Assembly: GCA_020845475.1 (NCBI GenBank)
Contig: JADLFN010000016.1
Location: 1 to 64,000 of the forward strand
DNA from: Planctomycetota bacterium
GTDB taxonomy: Bacteria > Planctomycetota > UBA8742 > UBA2392
Direction of reading: 5' to 3'
Length of the DNA stretch: 64,000 nucleotides
Part shown: positions 26,123 through 34,844 of the stretch, in pieces
Position numbering within the stretch: position 1 is the first letter of the stretch
Layout of the letters: each line of letters starts with the position of its first letter
Notes under the pieces: generated by a model
The model's input: the letters and a program-made list of their open reading frames with translations, nothing else
What the model was told of the DNA's origin: nothing
The model's database searches: none
Translations under genes and position numbers: made by a program

Positions 26123-26803
26123 TTACCGCAGTTTGGGCTTTTTGCGTTTGCCCTCGCCCTTGCCTTTTCGAGGCTTCTGCCTGAACCCGGGGCGGCCGAT
26201 GACTTCTTCGGCGTCAACCACGTTGCCCTCGGCGTCGAGTGCCGGCTTTCCGCCGGCCTTCTGGATCACGTTGGCCTGCTGCATCTGCGCCATGATGTCC
26301 TGCCAGCTTTCGCCCGAAGCAACGCGGTAGTGCCACTCACGCAAATGCGTCTGCAAATCGCGCCACAGGAAAAACAGCATCACGGCCACAATCACCGGCG
26401 AAACCGAACGCATCAGCAGCGCGCGCGACGTGGCGTCAGCGTCAACGCCGAAATCGAGCGAGTAGCCCATGGTCAGCGCAAACAGCGCCACCGAGGCATA
26501 AACAAAATTGCCCATCATGCCCTCGCGCAGAAAACCCACGAAGAACATGGACAAAACCGTGCACGGAATCGTAATCAGCAGCGCCAGCCACGGCCCGATG
26601 TGCAGTTGCACTCCGCTGGCTTCCAGCGCCACGGGCAGCACGCTGATGAACAGCAGTGCCGGCGCATAGGCAAACCAATACAGTTTGCGCGCCTGTGCCG
26701 GAAAGGGCCGCGCCTTTTTTTCCTGTTCCAGTTCATCCTCGCGGACGAACGTGGCGCTTGCTTTGGGGCCGCCCTTAGGGAGCCCGCCAGAGTATGGATT
26801 CAC
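26123..26803 (-). CDS. Hypothetical four-helix membrane protein with basic tail
   Basis: A 226-residue protein with about four hydrophobic helices (ALLFISVLPVALEASG, LALLITIPCTVLSMFFVGF, YASVALFALTMGYSLDF, VSPVIVAVMLFFLWR). A cytosolic helical region and a Lys/Arg-rich C-terminus (KPRKGKGEGKRKKPK) follow. It starts with GTG at 26803, 29 bases inside the end of the Nif3 gene, so the two are cotranscribed. No family recognised. The basic tail could bind nucleic acid or acidic lipid, but nothing in the sequence proves it. Confidence 0.75.
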   Translation of the reverse strand: MNPYSGGLPKGGPKASATFVREDELEQEKKARPFPAQARKLYWFAYAPALLFISVLPVALEASGVQLHIGPWLALLITIPCTVLSMFFVGFLREGMMGNFVYASVALFALTMGYSLDFGVDADATSRALLMRSVSPVIVAVMLFFLWRDLQTHLREWHYRVASGESWQDIMAQMQQANVIQKAGGKPALDAEGNVVDAEEVIGRPGFRQKPRKGKGEGKRKKPKLR

Positions 26804-27875
26804 GCTTGCTTACTTTCGTTTTCAAACCCTTGAATTCCGTCTCGCACAAAGAGGCCAGCTTGGGCCAATGATGTTTCTCCAGCGAGTAATGCTCGGTTTC
26901 TACCAGAGCCATGCCCGCGTGTCGCGCCATGCTTCCGTGATGGTGCTTCAATTCGGCCGTCAGGTAAACATCGGCCCCGGCCGCAATCGCCTCGCCCACG
27001 AAGTCGCTGCCCGCGCCGCTGCACAGCGCAACCTTGCGGATTTTCTTGTCAGCCTCGCCCAGAACGCGCGTCACGAACACGCCCATTTCTTGCACGCGCT
27101 TTACGAAAGCGTCGAGCGTTTCGGCCTTCCTCAGACTACCGATGCGCGCCAGCCCCGTATGCGGCTCTTTGTTCACCAGCGGATAAAGATCATACGCGAC
27201 TTCCTCATAGGGGTGCGCCTGCTTCATGGCCTCGATCACACGGCCCGAGATCTCGCGGCGCAGAATCACCTCAAGGCGCGCCTCTCCTGTCTCCTCGAAC
27301 ACTCCGGCCTTGCCGACAACCGGATTGGTCTTGCCCGCCAGGCCCTCGAACGTGCCCTTGCCCTCGACGCTGAAGCTGCAATTCACGTAATCCGAAATCG
27401 TGCCCGCCCCCGCCTGCCACATCGCGCGGCGCACTTTCTCCAGCGCGGCTTGCGGCACGAACGTGACGAGCTTGAACAGGCGCTCGGTGCCCGAGTCAAC
27501 GAGTGGCCGCGGCTTTTCGAGCGTGAGCATCTCGCACAGCGTATCGTTCAGGCCACCACGGGCACTGTCGAGATTCGTGTGCAGCGCAATGGCGCTGATG
27601 TCGTGTTTGAGCAGGGCCGTGATCAACTCGCCCTGCGGCTCGGTGCTGCGCACGCGTTTGATGGCGCGGAAGATCAGCGGGTGGTGCGTGACAATCACGT
27701 TGCAGCCCAGCTCGCGCGCTTCTTCGATGACTTCGGGCAGCACGTCGAGCGCAAACAGCACGCCCGTGACTTCCGCGCGCGGGTTGCCCACAGTCAAGCC
27801 GACGTTGTCCCACTCTTCGGCAAGCGCAAAAGGGTACAGGCGGTCAAAGAAATCCGTAAGCTGTGAAACGCGCAT
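26775..27875 (-). CDS. Nif3-like dinuclear metal-centre protein (DUF34 family)
   Basis: A 366-residue protein from the ATG at 27875 (MRVSQLTDFFDRLYPFALAEEWDNVGL). The metal ligands are visible: VIVTHHPLIF (two His), HTNLDSARGG, and late HH and E motifs (LKHHHGSMARHAG, VETEHYSLE). Length fits the long Nif3 form with the central YqfO-type insertion (SGRVIEAMKQAHPYEEVAYDLYPLVN). Bacterial Nif3 proteins are widely conserved hexamers of unclear function, sometimes called GTP cyclohydrolase I type 2. Divergent from modA by 24 bases. Confidence 0.93.
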   Translation of the reverse strand: MRVSQLTDFFDRLYPFALAEEWDNVGLTVGNPRAEVTGVLFALDVLPEVIEEARELGCNVIVTHHPLIFRAIKRVRSTEPQGELITALLKHDISAIALHTNLDSARGGLNDTLCEMLTLEKPRPLVDSGTERLFKLVTFVPQAALEKVRRAMWQAGAGTISDYVNCSFSVEGKGTFEGLAGKTNPVVGKAGVFEETGEARLEVILRREISGRVIEAMKQAHPYEEVAYDLYPLVNKEPHTGLARIGSLRKAETLDAFVKRVQEMGVFVTRVLGEADKKIRKVALCSGAGSDFVGEAIAAGADVYLTAELKHHHGSMARHAGMALVETEHYSLEKHHWPKLASLCETEFKGLKTKVSKRESILWRAP

Positions 27876-27899
27876 GGGGCGCAGAGGATAGCAAGGGCC

Positions 27900-28694
27900 G
27901 TGATTCACGCGAGGATTGGGCGATGGGCTTGCGCGCTTTCGCTGCTGATTCTGGCGGCGTGCACCTCGTGCACCCCGCCGCAAACAGGCGCGGCAGGTTC
28001 AGGCACCAAGGAAATCACACTGTTTGCCGCCGCCAGCCTGACTGATGTCGTCAACGATCTCAAAACCCTGCTCGGTCAATCCGGCGAGTTCAAGATCAAA
28101 GCCAGCTTCGGCGCCACGAGCGACCTTGCGCGCCAGATTCACGAGGGCGCACCCTGCGACGTTTTCATAGCCGCCGACCTCAACTGGATCCCCCGGCTGC
28201 GTGAGCAGCAAGCGCTGGACGGCAAGGACTGCATCATCGCGCGCAATACGCTTGTGTGCATCGCGCCCGCCACGGGCGCTACGGCTTCGCAACTCGCTGA
28301 ACTCAGGCACCCGGAATTCGCGCGCATTGCCATCGCCGGAGAATCCGTGCCGGCCGGGCGCTACGCGCGCTCTGCCCTTAGGTTCTATGGCCTGCACGAT
28401 GATCTCAAGAACCGCTTCGTCGGCCAGAAGGATGTGCGCGCGGCCCTGCGCGCCGTTGCTGCGGGCGAGTGCGAGGCCGGCTTCGTTTACGCCACGGATG
28501 CGAAAGCAGAGGCTGACGTGCGCACGCTGTTCACCTTCGAACAGAAGAGCTATCCGCCTATCGCCTATGCCGCCGCTGTTTGCGCGGGCAGCAAGAACAA
28601 GCAAGCCGCGCGCGCGTTTTTGGAATACCTGTTGGGCAAGCAAGCGCAGGCCGCATTGGCCAGGCGCGGCTTTGGACCGGGGGAAACACCCTGA
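27900..28694 (+). CDS. modA: Molybdate ABC transporter substrate-binding lipoprotein
   Basis: A 264-residue protein starting at GTG (27900). The lipoprotein signal peptide ends in a lipobox LILAAC with the modified Cys at residue 21. The mature protein begins EITLFAAASLTDV, the classic ModA oxyanion-binding opening. FGATSDLARQI, APCDVFIAADL, GESVPAGRYARSAL and the VRAALRAVAAGECEAGFVYATDA hinge block all fit. As a lipoprotein it would be tethered in the periplasm rather than soluble as in E. coli. First gene of modABC; no ModE or Moco riboswitch is evident in the short upstream gap. Confidence 0.94.
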   Translation: MIHARIGRWACALSLLILAACTSCTPPQTGAAGSGTKEITLFAAASLTDVVNDLKTLLGQSGEFKIKASFGATSDLARQIHEGAPCDVFIAADLNWIPRLREQQALDGKDCIIARNTLVCIAPATGATASQLAELRHPEFARIAIAGESVPAGRYARSALRFYGLHDDLKNRFVGQKDVRAALRAVAAGECEAGFVYATDAKAEADVRTLFTFEQKSYPPIAYAAAVCAGSKNKQAARAFLEYLLGKQAQAALARRGFGPGETP

Positions 28695-29380
28695 TTACGG
28701 AAGCGGAACACGAGATCATTCATCTCACGCTCGAGGTTGGCGCCTTGAGCGTGGCGGTTTCGCTCGTGCCCGGCCTTCTCATGGGCTGGCTGCTGGCTCG
28801 CTGGCAATCGCCCTTGCGCGCGCTGTTACAGGGCGTGGTCATGCTGCCACTGGTGCTTCCGCCTGTGGTCACGGGCTATCTGCTCTTGAAGCTGTTTGGC
28901 GCGCGCGGGCCACTGGGTGCGGCCTATGAAGGCGTCACTGGCGGACGCATTGCCTACACCACGGCGGCCTGCGTGATTGCGGCGGCGGTGGTGGGATTTC
29001 CGCTCATGGTGGAAAGCATACGCCTATCGATTCTGGGTGTGGATCGCCGCCTTGAGCAGGTCTCGCGCACGCTGGGCCGCGGGCGCTGGGCGACGTTCTT
29101 GCGCGTGACGCTGCCGCTTTCGCTGCCCGGCATCGTGGCCGGAAGCGTACTGACTTTCGCGCGCTCGCTGGGTGAATTCGGCGCAACGATCATTCTTGCG
29201 GGCGACGTTGAAGGCGAAACCCGCACGATTCCTATTGCCGTTTACAGCGCGCTCAACGCCGTTGACGGCGATGACGCGGCTATGCGGCTGGTCTTGGTCA
29301 GCGTTGCGATCAGCCTGCTGGCGCTCCTGGTGGCCTTTGCGTTCATGGGTTGGCAGAGGAGGCGCCTTGGCAATCCTTGA
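28691..29380 (+). CDS. modB: Molybdate ABC transporter permease
   Basis: About 229 residues with five or six transmembrane helices and the EAA-loop LEQVSRTLGRGRWATFLRVTLP. No ATG exists near the correct N-terminus. The best start is a CTG at 28691 overlapping the modA stop (CTGA), 7 bases after a GGGGG run; an ATT at 28694 is the alternative. The frame upstream belongs to the modA region. SLGEFGATIILAG and TIPIAVYSALN are the expected ModB C-terminal motifs. Overlaps modC by 14 bases. Confidence 0.9.
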   Translation: MITEAEHEIIHLTLEVGALSVAVSLVPGLLMGWLLARWQSPLRALLQGVVMLPLVLPPVVTGYLLLKLFGARGPLGAAYEGVTGGRIAYTTAACVIAAAVVGFPLMVESIRLSILGVDRRLEQVSRTLGRGRWATFLRVTLPLSLPGIVAGSVLTFARSLGEFGATIILAGDVEGETRTIPIAVYSALNAVDGDDAAMRLVLVSVAISLLALLVAFAFMGWQRRRLGNP

Positions 29381-30425
29381 CGTCGCCATCACGCATCGCT
29401 TCAGCCGCTTTGCGCTTGATGTGAAATTCTCAAGCGACGGGCCGGTGCTGGGCATTTTTGGCCCCTCGGGCTCGGGCAAGAGCACGATTTTGCACGCGAT
29501 TGCCGGCCTGTTTGCGCCCAAGGTGGCCGATATCTCGGTGCGCACGCGCACCGTGCAAAGCCACCTCGGAACATTCGTTGCACCCGAGCGCCGCGAGATC
29601 GGCTACGTCACGCAGGATGCACTCTTGTTCCCGCACCTGAGCGTGCGCCAGAATCTGCTCTATGCGCCGCGCGCCGACGGCCTCGACAGCCTCAACGCCA
29701 AGCGCATTCTTGATGTGCTGCGCCTGGAACCGCTGCTCAAGCGCACGCCCGCCACACTTTCCGGCGGCGAAAAACAGCGCGTCGCGCTGGGCCGCGCTTT
29801 GCTTTCTCAGCCGGAATTGCTCTTGCTCGATGAGCCGATGAGTGCACTTGATGCCGCGCTTTCACGCGAGGTGCTGGCGCTGTTGCTTGAAATCAAAGAA
29901 GTGCTGCGCGTGCCGATGGTGCTGGTTTCTCACCGCGCCCACGAAATCGCGGCCCTTTGCGACGAGTGCATTGTGCTCAATGAAGGCAGGATCGCGGCCA
30001 AGGGCGACCCGCTTGAAGTCCTGGCGCGGCCCGGCCACAGCGCCGGCTTTGACAACATTTTGCGGCTGGAAATCACGCGCCACGAGCGCGACAAGGGCAT
30101 TTCGTGGCTTGAGCTGGGCAGCGGGCAAGAGCTTGCCGCGCCGCTTTCAGAGCGCGCCCTTGGCTCGCGCGCCAGCGTGGGCATTTTCGCCGACGAAATC
30201 ATTCTGTGCCTCGAAAAGCCGCGCGGCTTGAGCGCACGCAACGTGCTGGCCGCCATGGTGCGCAGCACGGTCGAAAGCGGCCCGGACACGATCGTCAATC
30301 TGAAAATCGGCCAGGCGCACACACTCCTCGCCCACGTAACGCACTCCGCCGCCGCCGAACTGAACCTGACGCAAGGCCGTGAAGTCTTCGCAATCATCAA
30401 GACCAGCGGCTGCGTGATTCTCTGA
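29367..30425 (+). CDS. modC: Molybdate ABC transporter ATP-binding protein
   Basis: A 352-residue ATPase. The start is a TTG at 29367 (reads LAILDVAITHRF), preceded by GAGGAGG at four bases; no in-frame ATG is close by. Walker A GPSGSGKST at 32-40, signature LSGGEKQRV at 131-139, and Walker B LLLLDEP at 151-157. The C-terminal third is the Mop/TOBE regulatory domain (GLSARNVLAAMVRSTVES...INLKIG-like), which lets molybdate inhibit the transporter in ModC proteins. The operon brings in molybdate, and perhaps tungstate, for molybdoenzymes. Confidence 0.94.
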   Translation: MAILDVAITHRFSRFALDVKFSSDGPVLGIFGPSGSGKSTILHAIAGLFAPKVADISVRTRTVQSHLGTFVAPERREIGYVTQDALLFPHLSVRQNLLYAPRADGLDSLNAKRILDVLRLEPLLKRTPATLSGGEKQRVALGRALLSQPELLLLDEPMSALDAALSREVLALLLEIKEVLRVPMVLVSHRAHEIAALCDECIVLNEGRIAAKGDPLEVLARPGHSAGFDNILRLEITRHERDKGISWLELGSGQELAAPLSERALGSRASVGIFADEIILCLEKPRGLSARNVLAAMVRSTVESGPDTIVNLKIGQAHTLLAHVTHSAAAELNLTQGREVFAIIKTSGCVIL

Positions 30426-30477
30426 GCCCCGGCAGCGGCGAGTCATCAGTTTGTTTGTCCGTGACTGTTCGACGTGC

Positions 30478-30504
30478 AGCCCCCTCGTTACCGAGGGGGC
30501 TCTG
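30478..30504. repeat. Hairpin AGCCCCCTCG-TTAC-CGAGGGGGCT followed by CTGA
   Basis: A perfect 10-bp stem with TTAC loop, between modC and the methyltransferase gene. It could stop transcription of modC weakly but no T-tract follows. A sibling with the same TTAC loop and GCTCTGA flank is at 32650-32675, so it is a dispersed repeat family rather than a simple terminator. Confidence 0.82.
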
Positions 30505-30520
30505 AACTATTGTCAGCCGC

Positions 30521-31378
30521 GTGCCCGACCGCATTTATTTTGGCGACAACCTGCAACTGCTCGCGCAGCTTGAGCCCGCGAGCGTTGATTTGATTTACAT
30601 CGACCCGCCCTTCAACACCGGACGCAAGCAAAAACGCCTGCGCCTCAAAACCGTGCTCGATGAACGACGCGCGGACCGGCGCGGCTTCAAGGGCAAGGGC
30701 TACCGCACCGTGAAGCTGGGCCAGCAGCACTTCGCTGACAGCTTCGATGATTTCGCGCAGTTTCTGAAGCCGCGCCTGCAGGGCGCGTACCGCGTACTCA
30801 AAGACGATGGCTCGCTGTTTCTGCACCTGAACTGGCGCGAGGTGCACTACGGGAAGATCTGGCTCGATGAAATCTTCGGGCGCGCGAGCTTCATGAACGA
30901 AATCATCTGGGCCTACGATTACGGCGCGCGCAGCAAGTCGCGCTGGCCGGCCAAGCACGACACGATTTTGTGGTACGCCAAGAGCCCCGAGAGATTCACG
31001 TTCAACTATGACGCCATCGACCGCGTTCCCTACATGGCGCCGGGGCTGGTGGGCAAAGAGAAAGCCGCGCGCGGCAAAACGCTCACCGATGTGTGGTGGA
31101 ACACGATCGTGAGCCCGACGGGCAAAGAAAAAACCGGCTACCCCACGCAAAAGCCGCTGGCGATTATCGAGCGCATCGTGCGCGTGCACAGCAAGCCGGG
31201 CGACACCGTGCTTGATTTCTTTGCGGGCAGCGGAACAACCGGCGCGGCCGCCGCGAAGCTCGGCCGGAAATTTGTGCTATGCGACGTGAGCGCGCAGGCG
31301 CTGGCGGTGATGAAAAAGCGTTTGCCGCAGGCGGAGGTGGTCAAACTGCCTACTTCACGATCACGCCAAAGTCCCTGA
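30521..31378 (+). CDS. Orphan site-specific DNA methyltransferase (N6-adenine or N4-cytosine, beta class)
   Basis: A 285-residue enzyme starting at GTG (30521). The catalytic motif IV is DPPF at residues 28-31 and the SAM-binding motif I (VLDFFAGSGTTGAAA) lies near residue 230. Order IV before I marks the permuted beta class that includes CcrM-like enzymes. TGYPTQKPLAIIERIV is the conserved region X. No restriction endonuclease or specificity gene is near, so it is solitary and may be regulatory. Target sequence unknown. Its 3-prime end overlaps the convergent coiled-coil gene by 29 bases. Confidence 0.92.
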   Translation: MPDRIYFGDNLQLLAQLEPASVDLIYIDPPFNTGRKQKRLRLKTVLDERRADRRGFKGKGYRTVKLGQQHFADSFDDFAQFLKPRLQGAYRVLKDDGSLFLHLNWREVHYGKIWLDEIFGRASFMNEIIWAYDYGARSKSRWPAKHDTILWYAKSPERFTFNYDAIDRVPYMAPGLVGKEKAARGKTLTDVWWNTIVSPTGKEKTGYPTQKPLAIIERIVRVHSKPGDTVLDFFAGSGTTGAAAAKLGRKFVLCDVSAQALAVMKKRLPQAEVVKLPTSRSRQSP

Positions 31379-32474
31379 ACTCGCGCGTTTGCGCCTTGAG
31401 CAGCATGGCCAAGATGAAACCTACGTTGGCCGAGTCGGGCGCGTCTTTGCGCAGGTCAAAGCGCAGGCCCAGCGTGCGGCCGGCATCGTCGTCGAGCGCG
31501 ATTACCAGTTCACCGAACTTTCCGCCGTCGGGATCTTCCCCCGATTTCACGCGGATCACGCGGTGCTGGCCGCGCTCGTATTCGGGGTTGGTGACGTGCG
31601 TGAAATAGCGATCGACGAAATCGCGCTCGATCTTTTCGAACTGCGCGGCTACGTCACTGGCATGGCCGTGTGTTGAGAAATTCACGTTGGCCGCGCCGCT
31701 GGAGCGAATCCAGCGCTTGAGCATTTCCTCGAGCATGCGCAGCGTGTGCTCGCCCTTCTTGATGTGCGAGCGCGTGAGCATCATGGTTTTGAGCCGCGAC
31801 TCGCGGGCGTGGCTTTGCGCGCCCTGCACTTCGGCCTTGAGCTTCCAGAGTTCGCGGTTTTTGTCGTTGAGCTGGTTGTCGAGTTCGGCGGCGCGCCGGT
31901 CGGATTCGGAGAGCAGGGCTTCGGCGGCGGCAAGTTCCTTCTGCATCTCTTCGATTTCGGATTTCGTGCGAAGAATACTCGCCTCGCGCGCGGCTACACG
32001 CGTCTGCGCGGCCTGCCGCTTGGATTCCTGCGCGACTTTCTCGTGGGCCTTATCAATAAGGAATGTGGCGCTGGCATCTCCGGGCGCATCGGGCACCATC
32101 TCGCGCAACTCCGCCATCAGGCGCTCTTTGTCGTGCACGGCGGTGTCGATTTCGCGCTGGGCGGCGTTGAGGCGATCGCGGAGCAGTTCGAGCGATTGCT
32201 GCTGCTCGGCGCGCATGGCGGCGAGTTCGGCACGGACTTCGCGAGCATGGGTTTCTGCATCGTTGTCGCCCTGAGCCACACTACGTTCGAATGCTGCGAG
32301 TCTTTTGCCAGCCCACAGTGCAAAAGCCGCCCCAATCACAATTTGAACAACTCCCAGCACTACCCAAGCCACATTTCTTGAAACGGCACCAAACGCCAGT
32401 TCGGCCGCGCCCAACCAAGCCATCGACAGTCCACCACACAACTGCACTGTTCTCGGATTTGCCGTTCCTGACAT
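31350..32474 (-). CDS. Membrane-anchored coiled-coil protein of unknown function
   Basis: A 374-residue protein. Two hydrophobic segments at the N-terminus (about residues 14-55) act as a membrane hairpin. A long heptad-patterned coiled coil covers about residues 60-230 (ELLRDRLNAAQREIDTAV, EEMQKELAAAEALLSESD). A globular C-terminal domain follows with predicted beta strands (AANVNFSTHGHAS..., ELVIALDDDAGRTLGLRFDL). GAGGGA lies just before the ATG. No homologous family comes to mind. Confidence 0.8.
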   Translation of the reverse strand: MSGTANPRTVQLCGGLSMAWLGAAELAFGAVSRNVAWVVLGVVQIVIGAAFALWAGKRLAAFERSVAQGDNDAETHAREVRAELAAMRAEQQQSLELLRDRLNAAQREIDTAVHDKERLMAELREMVPDAPGDASATFLIDKAHEKVAQESKRQAAQTRVAAREASILRTKSEIEEMQKELAAAEALLSESDRRAAELDNQLNDKNRELWKLKAEVQGAQSHARESRLKTMMLTRSHIKKGEHTLRMLEEMLKRWIRSSGAANVNFSTHGHASDVAAQFEKIERDFVDRYFTHVTNPEYERGQHRVIRVKSGEDPDGGKFGELVIALDDDAGRTLGLRFDLRKDAPDSANVGFILAMLLKAQTREFRDFGVIVK

Positions 32475-32567
32475 TGGATTCCCTCGGAACTTCTACAGCT
32501 CGTGCGACGCCGCGGCTGGAATTCGGTTTCCGTGGCCCGTGCTCAGAACCGTGCGCTTCTGCATTCA

Positions 32568-32628
32568 AGCCCTCGCTTGTGCTTCGGGCTCCTGTTCCGT
32601 TATCCGTGGGAATCCGTGAAATCCGTGG
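32568..32628. repeat. Two adjacent repeats: AGCCC...GGGCT hairpin and ATCCGTG-unit tandem
   Basis: Bases 32568-32590 form AGCCC-TCGCTTGTGCTTC-GGGCT, a hairpin repeat. Bases 32601-32628 are three ATCCGTG(G/A)-type units in tandem, the same unit as the inner arms of the nested element at 22156-22232 and a single arm without an obvious partner. Nothing coding is recognised between 32475 and 32686. Confidence 0.7.
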
Positions 32629-32649
32629 ACCAGCGCCGTCCGGACATAT

Positions 32650-32676
32650 GGCCCCCGCGTTACCGCGGGTGCTCTG
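32650..32676. repeat. Hairpin GGCCCCCGCG-TTAC-CGCGGGTGCT followed by CTGA
   Basis: Second member of the TTAC-loop hairpin family seen at 30478-30504, with the inner six pairs perfect and two outer mismatches or wobbles. It lies just downstream of the bacterioferritin-like gene's stop (minus strand). Confidence 0.8.
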
Positions 32677-32686
32677 ATGTTTTTCC

Positions 32687-33151
32687 TTAGCCGGCCGGGT
32701 TCAAATCGCCGGGTTTGCGCAGCATTTTCTCCACTTCGGCGATGTGCGCTTCCTCGAGCTGAACTTGCTCGCGGGCGTATTCCTCGAGCCACACGCTCTT
32801 GCCCTCGACCAGTTTGAGCAGGTTGTAGTACTCGTCGAGCGTAGCGTGTTCGTGTTCCAGCGCTTCTGTGAGAATCTGGTTGATGTCGTGCTTGTGGCTT
32901 TCAACAAGCTTGCCGATTTTCAACGACGGGTGGCCACCCAGCGAAGTCACGTGTTCGCCGGCCGCTGAAGCGTGCGCCATGCCTTCACTGGCCTGGTCGC
33001 GCATCCACTTGATGATGGGAATGCGCGCATGGCCAAACACCATCAGCGCATAGTGCGTGTAGCGCACCACACCCGCGAGTTCGAACTCGAGAATCGTGTT
33101 GAGCGAGTCAATAACCTTCTTTGCGTCAATTCTGTCATGCGTGCTGGACAT
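32687..33151 (-). CDS. Bacterioferritin-like iron storage/detoxification protein
   Basis: A 154-residue four-helix bundle from the ATG at 33151, with AAGGAG seven bases upstream (the longer frame to 33214 lacks such a site). Di-iron ligands fit the family: EFELAGVVRYTHY in helix A, GMAHASAAGEHV (ExxH) in helix B, EHEHATLDEYY in helix C, and QLEEAHIAEVEKML in helix D. Length matches Bfr. No haem-binding Met is obvious, so it may be a haem-free relative. Divergent from nuoN. Confidence 0.87.
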   Translation of the reverse strand: MSSTHDRIDAKKVIDSLNTILEFELAGVVRYTHYALMVFGHARIPIIKWMRDQASEGMAHASAAGEHVTSLGGHPSLKIGKLVESHKHDINQILTEALEHEHATLDEYYNLLKLVEGKSVWLEEYAREQVQLEEAHIAEVEKMLRKPGDLNPAG

Positions 33152-33263
33152 AAGCTTCTCCTTGGGCGCGCATGGTAGTGAACTGGATTGCATTAGTCCA
33201 ATAATCGTCTCCATTGCGGCGCTGCCCGGCCCAAGGCATTATCCCGCCCCATTCGGAGCACCG

Positions 33264-34832
33264 ATGCTTTCTGGTTACGACATCTTCCTACCCGTCGTCT
33301 GGTTGCTGGTTGCGGCGGGCATTGTTCTGCTCATTGACCTGTTCAGCGAAGATGCCGACCGCCAGGCCATGCCGGTGTTCTTCACGGCACTGGGCGGCGT
33401 GCTGCTCTCCTTTGTTTCGCTCAATCCGTACTGGGACGCGCGTCCTGTGCTGGTCATGCGCGGCGCGATGCTCATTGACCAGTTCGCGGCTTACCTGGTG
33501 ACGGCGATCCTCACCGGCACGGCCGTGAGCATGTTTGCCAGCATCAGTTACGTGCGGCGCATTGGCATTTCGTTCACCGATTTCTGTTGCACATTGTTGC
33601 TCGCCGCAACGGGCATGGTGCTGCTCGTGGTCAGCAACGATTTGATCATGCTGTTCTTGAGCATCGAGTTGCTCAGCTTTGCCGTCTACGTGCTGACGGG
33701 CCTGCGCGGCAATTCCAGCAAGAGCGCCGAGGGCGCCATGAAGTATTTCGTCATGGGCGCCATGGCCAGCGGCGTGATGGTCATGGGCATGGCCGCACTT
33801 TATGGCGTAACGGGCGAAGTGGCCCTGCGCCCGCTGGGCGAGCAACTGGTCGAAGTCTTCAGGAACAGCCCCGATGCCAGCGGCGGCGACGCCCGCTACA
33901 TGGCCACGCTGGGCATGGGCTCGGTGCTGATTGCCTTTGCGTTCAAGGTGGGCGCCGTGCCCTTCCATAGCTGGGTGCCCGACGCCTACGAAGGTGCGCC
34001 CACGACCGTCACCGGCTTCATGGCCGTGGCGGTCAAAGCCGCGGCTTTCGGCGCGCTGATCCGCATTGCTGTGACGGTGTTCCCCGATGTTCCTCTGCAC
34101 GGGCAGTTCAGTGGCAACTTTGGCTGGGCGACCTATGCGCTTTGGGCACTGTCGGCCATGTCGATGATTCTGGGCAACTGGTTTGCGATCTCGCAGCGCA
34201 ACATCAAGCGCATGCTGGCCTATTCGAGCATCGCCCATTCCGGCTATCTGCTCATGGGCCTGGCCGCCGCCGGCGGGCGCACCGAGGCCTATGCCGCCGT
34301 GCTGTTTTATCTGCTCACGTACACGCTCATGACGAGCGGCGCCTTTGCCATGCTGGTTTACGCTTCCTCGCACGGCAAAGATGTTGAGGAAATCGACGAC
34401 CTGCGCGGCCTGGCCTGGAAGAAGCCTGCCGTTGGCATCTGCCTTGCCATTTTCATGTTCAGCCTCGCCGGCATTCCGCTGACCGGCGGCTTCATGGGCA
34501 AGTATTTTGTGTTCTCACAGGCGGTTTATGCGGGCGGCCCGTTCCTTTCGCTGGCGATCATCGGCATTGGCACCAGTATTGTCGGCTCTTACTACTACCT
34601 GCGCGTCGTAGCCGTCACTTACTTCAAAGAAGCCGACGACAAACCCATGCACGGCCGCGAGGACTGGGGCATCAAGTTCGCCATCTCCGTGACGGTGTTC
34701 GGCACCGTGGCGCTGGGCGTGTTCCCGCAGATGTTCTATGACGGCGCCAAGTCGAGCGTGAAGCAGTTGCGCGAAGAAGCGCCCATGGTTGTCAGCGCAC
34801 CCGTCAAGCCGCCGGAAGTTGTTGCAAAGTAA
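33264..34832 (+). CDS. nuoN: NADH-quinone oxidoreductase subunit N
   Basis: A 522-residue antiporter-like proton-channel subunit of complex I with about 14 transmembrane helices. The ATG at 33264 (MLSGYDIFLPVVWLL) is the natural start; the frame runs further up into the divergent gene. Key features: LLLAATGMVLLVVSNDLIMLFLSIELLSFAVYVL with the helix 5 Glu, AMKYFVMGAMASGVM, VGAVPFHSWVPDAYEGAP with its Lys and His, and RNIKRMLAYSSIAHSGYLLMG. All other nuo genes are absent from the window, so nuoN is detached from its operon. Confidence 0.95.
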   Translation: MLSGYDIFLPVVWLLVAAGIVLLIDLFSEDADRQAMPVFFTALGGVLLSFVSLNPYWDARPVLVMRGAMLIDQFAAYLVTAILTGTAVSMFASISYVRRIGISFTDFCCTLLLAATGMVLLVVSNDLIMLFLSIELLSFAVYVLTGLRGNSSKSAEGAMKYFVMGAMASGVMVMGMAALYGVTGEVALRPLGEQLVEVFRNSPDASGGDARYMATLGMGSVLIAFAFKVGAVPFHSWVPDAYEGAPTTVTGFMAVAVKAAAFGALIRIAVTVFPDVPLHGQFSGNFGWATYALWALSAMSMILGNWFAISQRNIKRMLAYSSIAHSGYLLMGLAAAGGRTEAYAAVLFYLLTYTLMTSGAFAMLVYASSHGKDVEEIDDLRGLAWKKPAVGICLAIFMFSLAGIPLTGGFMGKYFVFSQAVYAGGPFLSLAIIGIGTSIVGSYYYLRVVAVTYFKEADDKPMHGREDWGIKFAISVTVFGTVALGVFPQMFYDGAKSSVKQLREEAPMVVSAPVKPPEVVAK

Positions 34833-34844
34833 CGCGGCAAAGCC

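Noticed and set aside
27876-27899. Molybdenum-cofactor riboswitch upstream of modA
   Set aside because: The divergent gap is only 24 bases, far too short for the known Moco aptamer.
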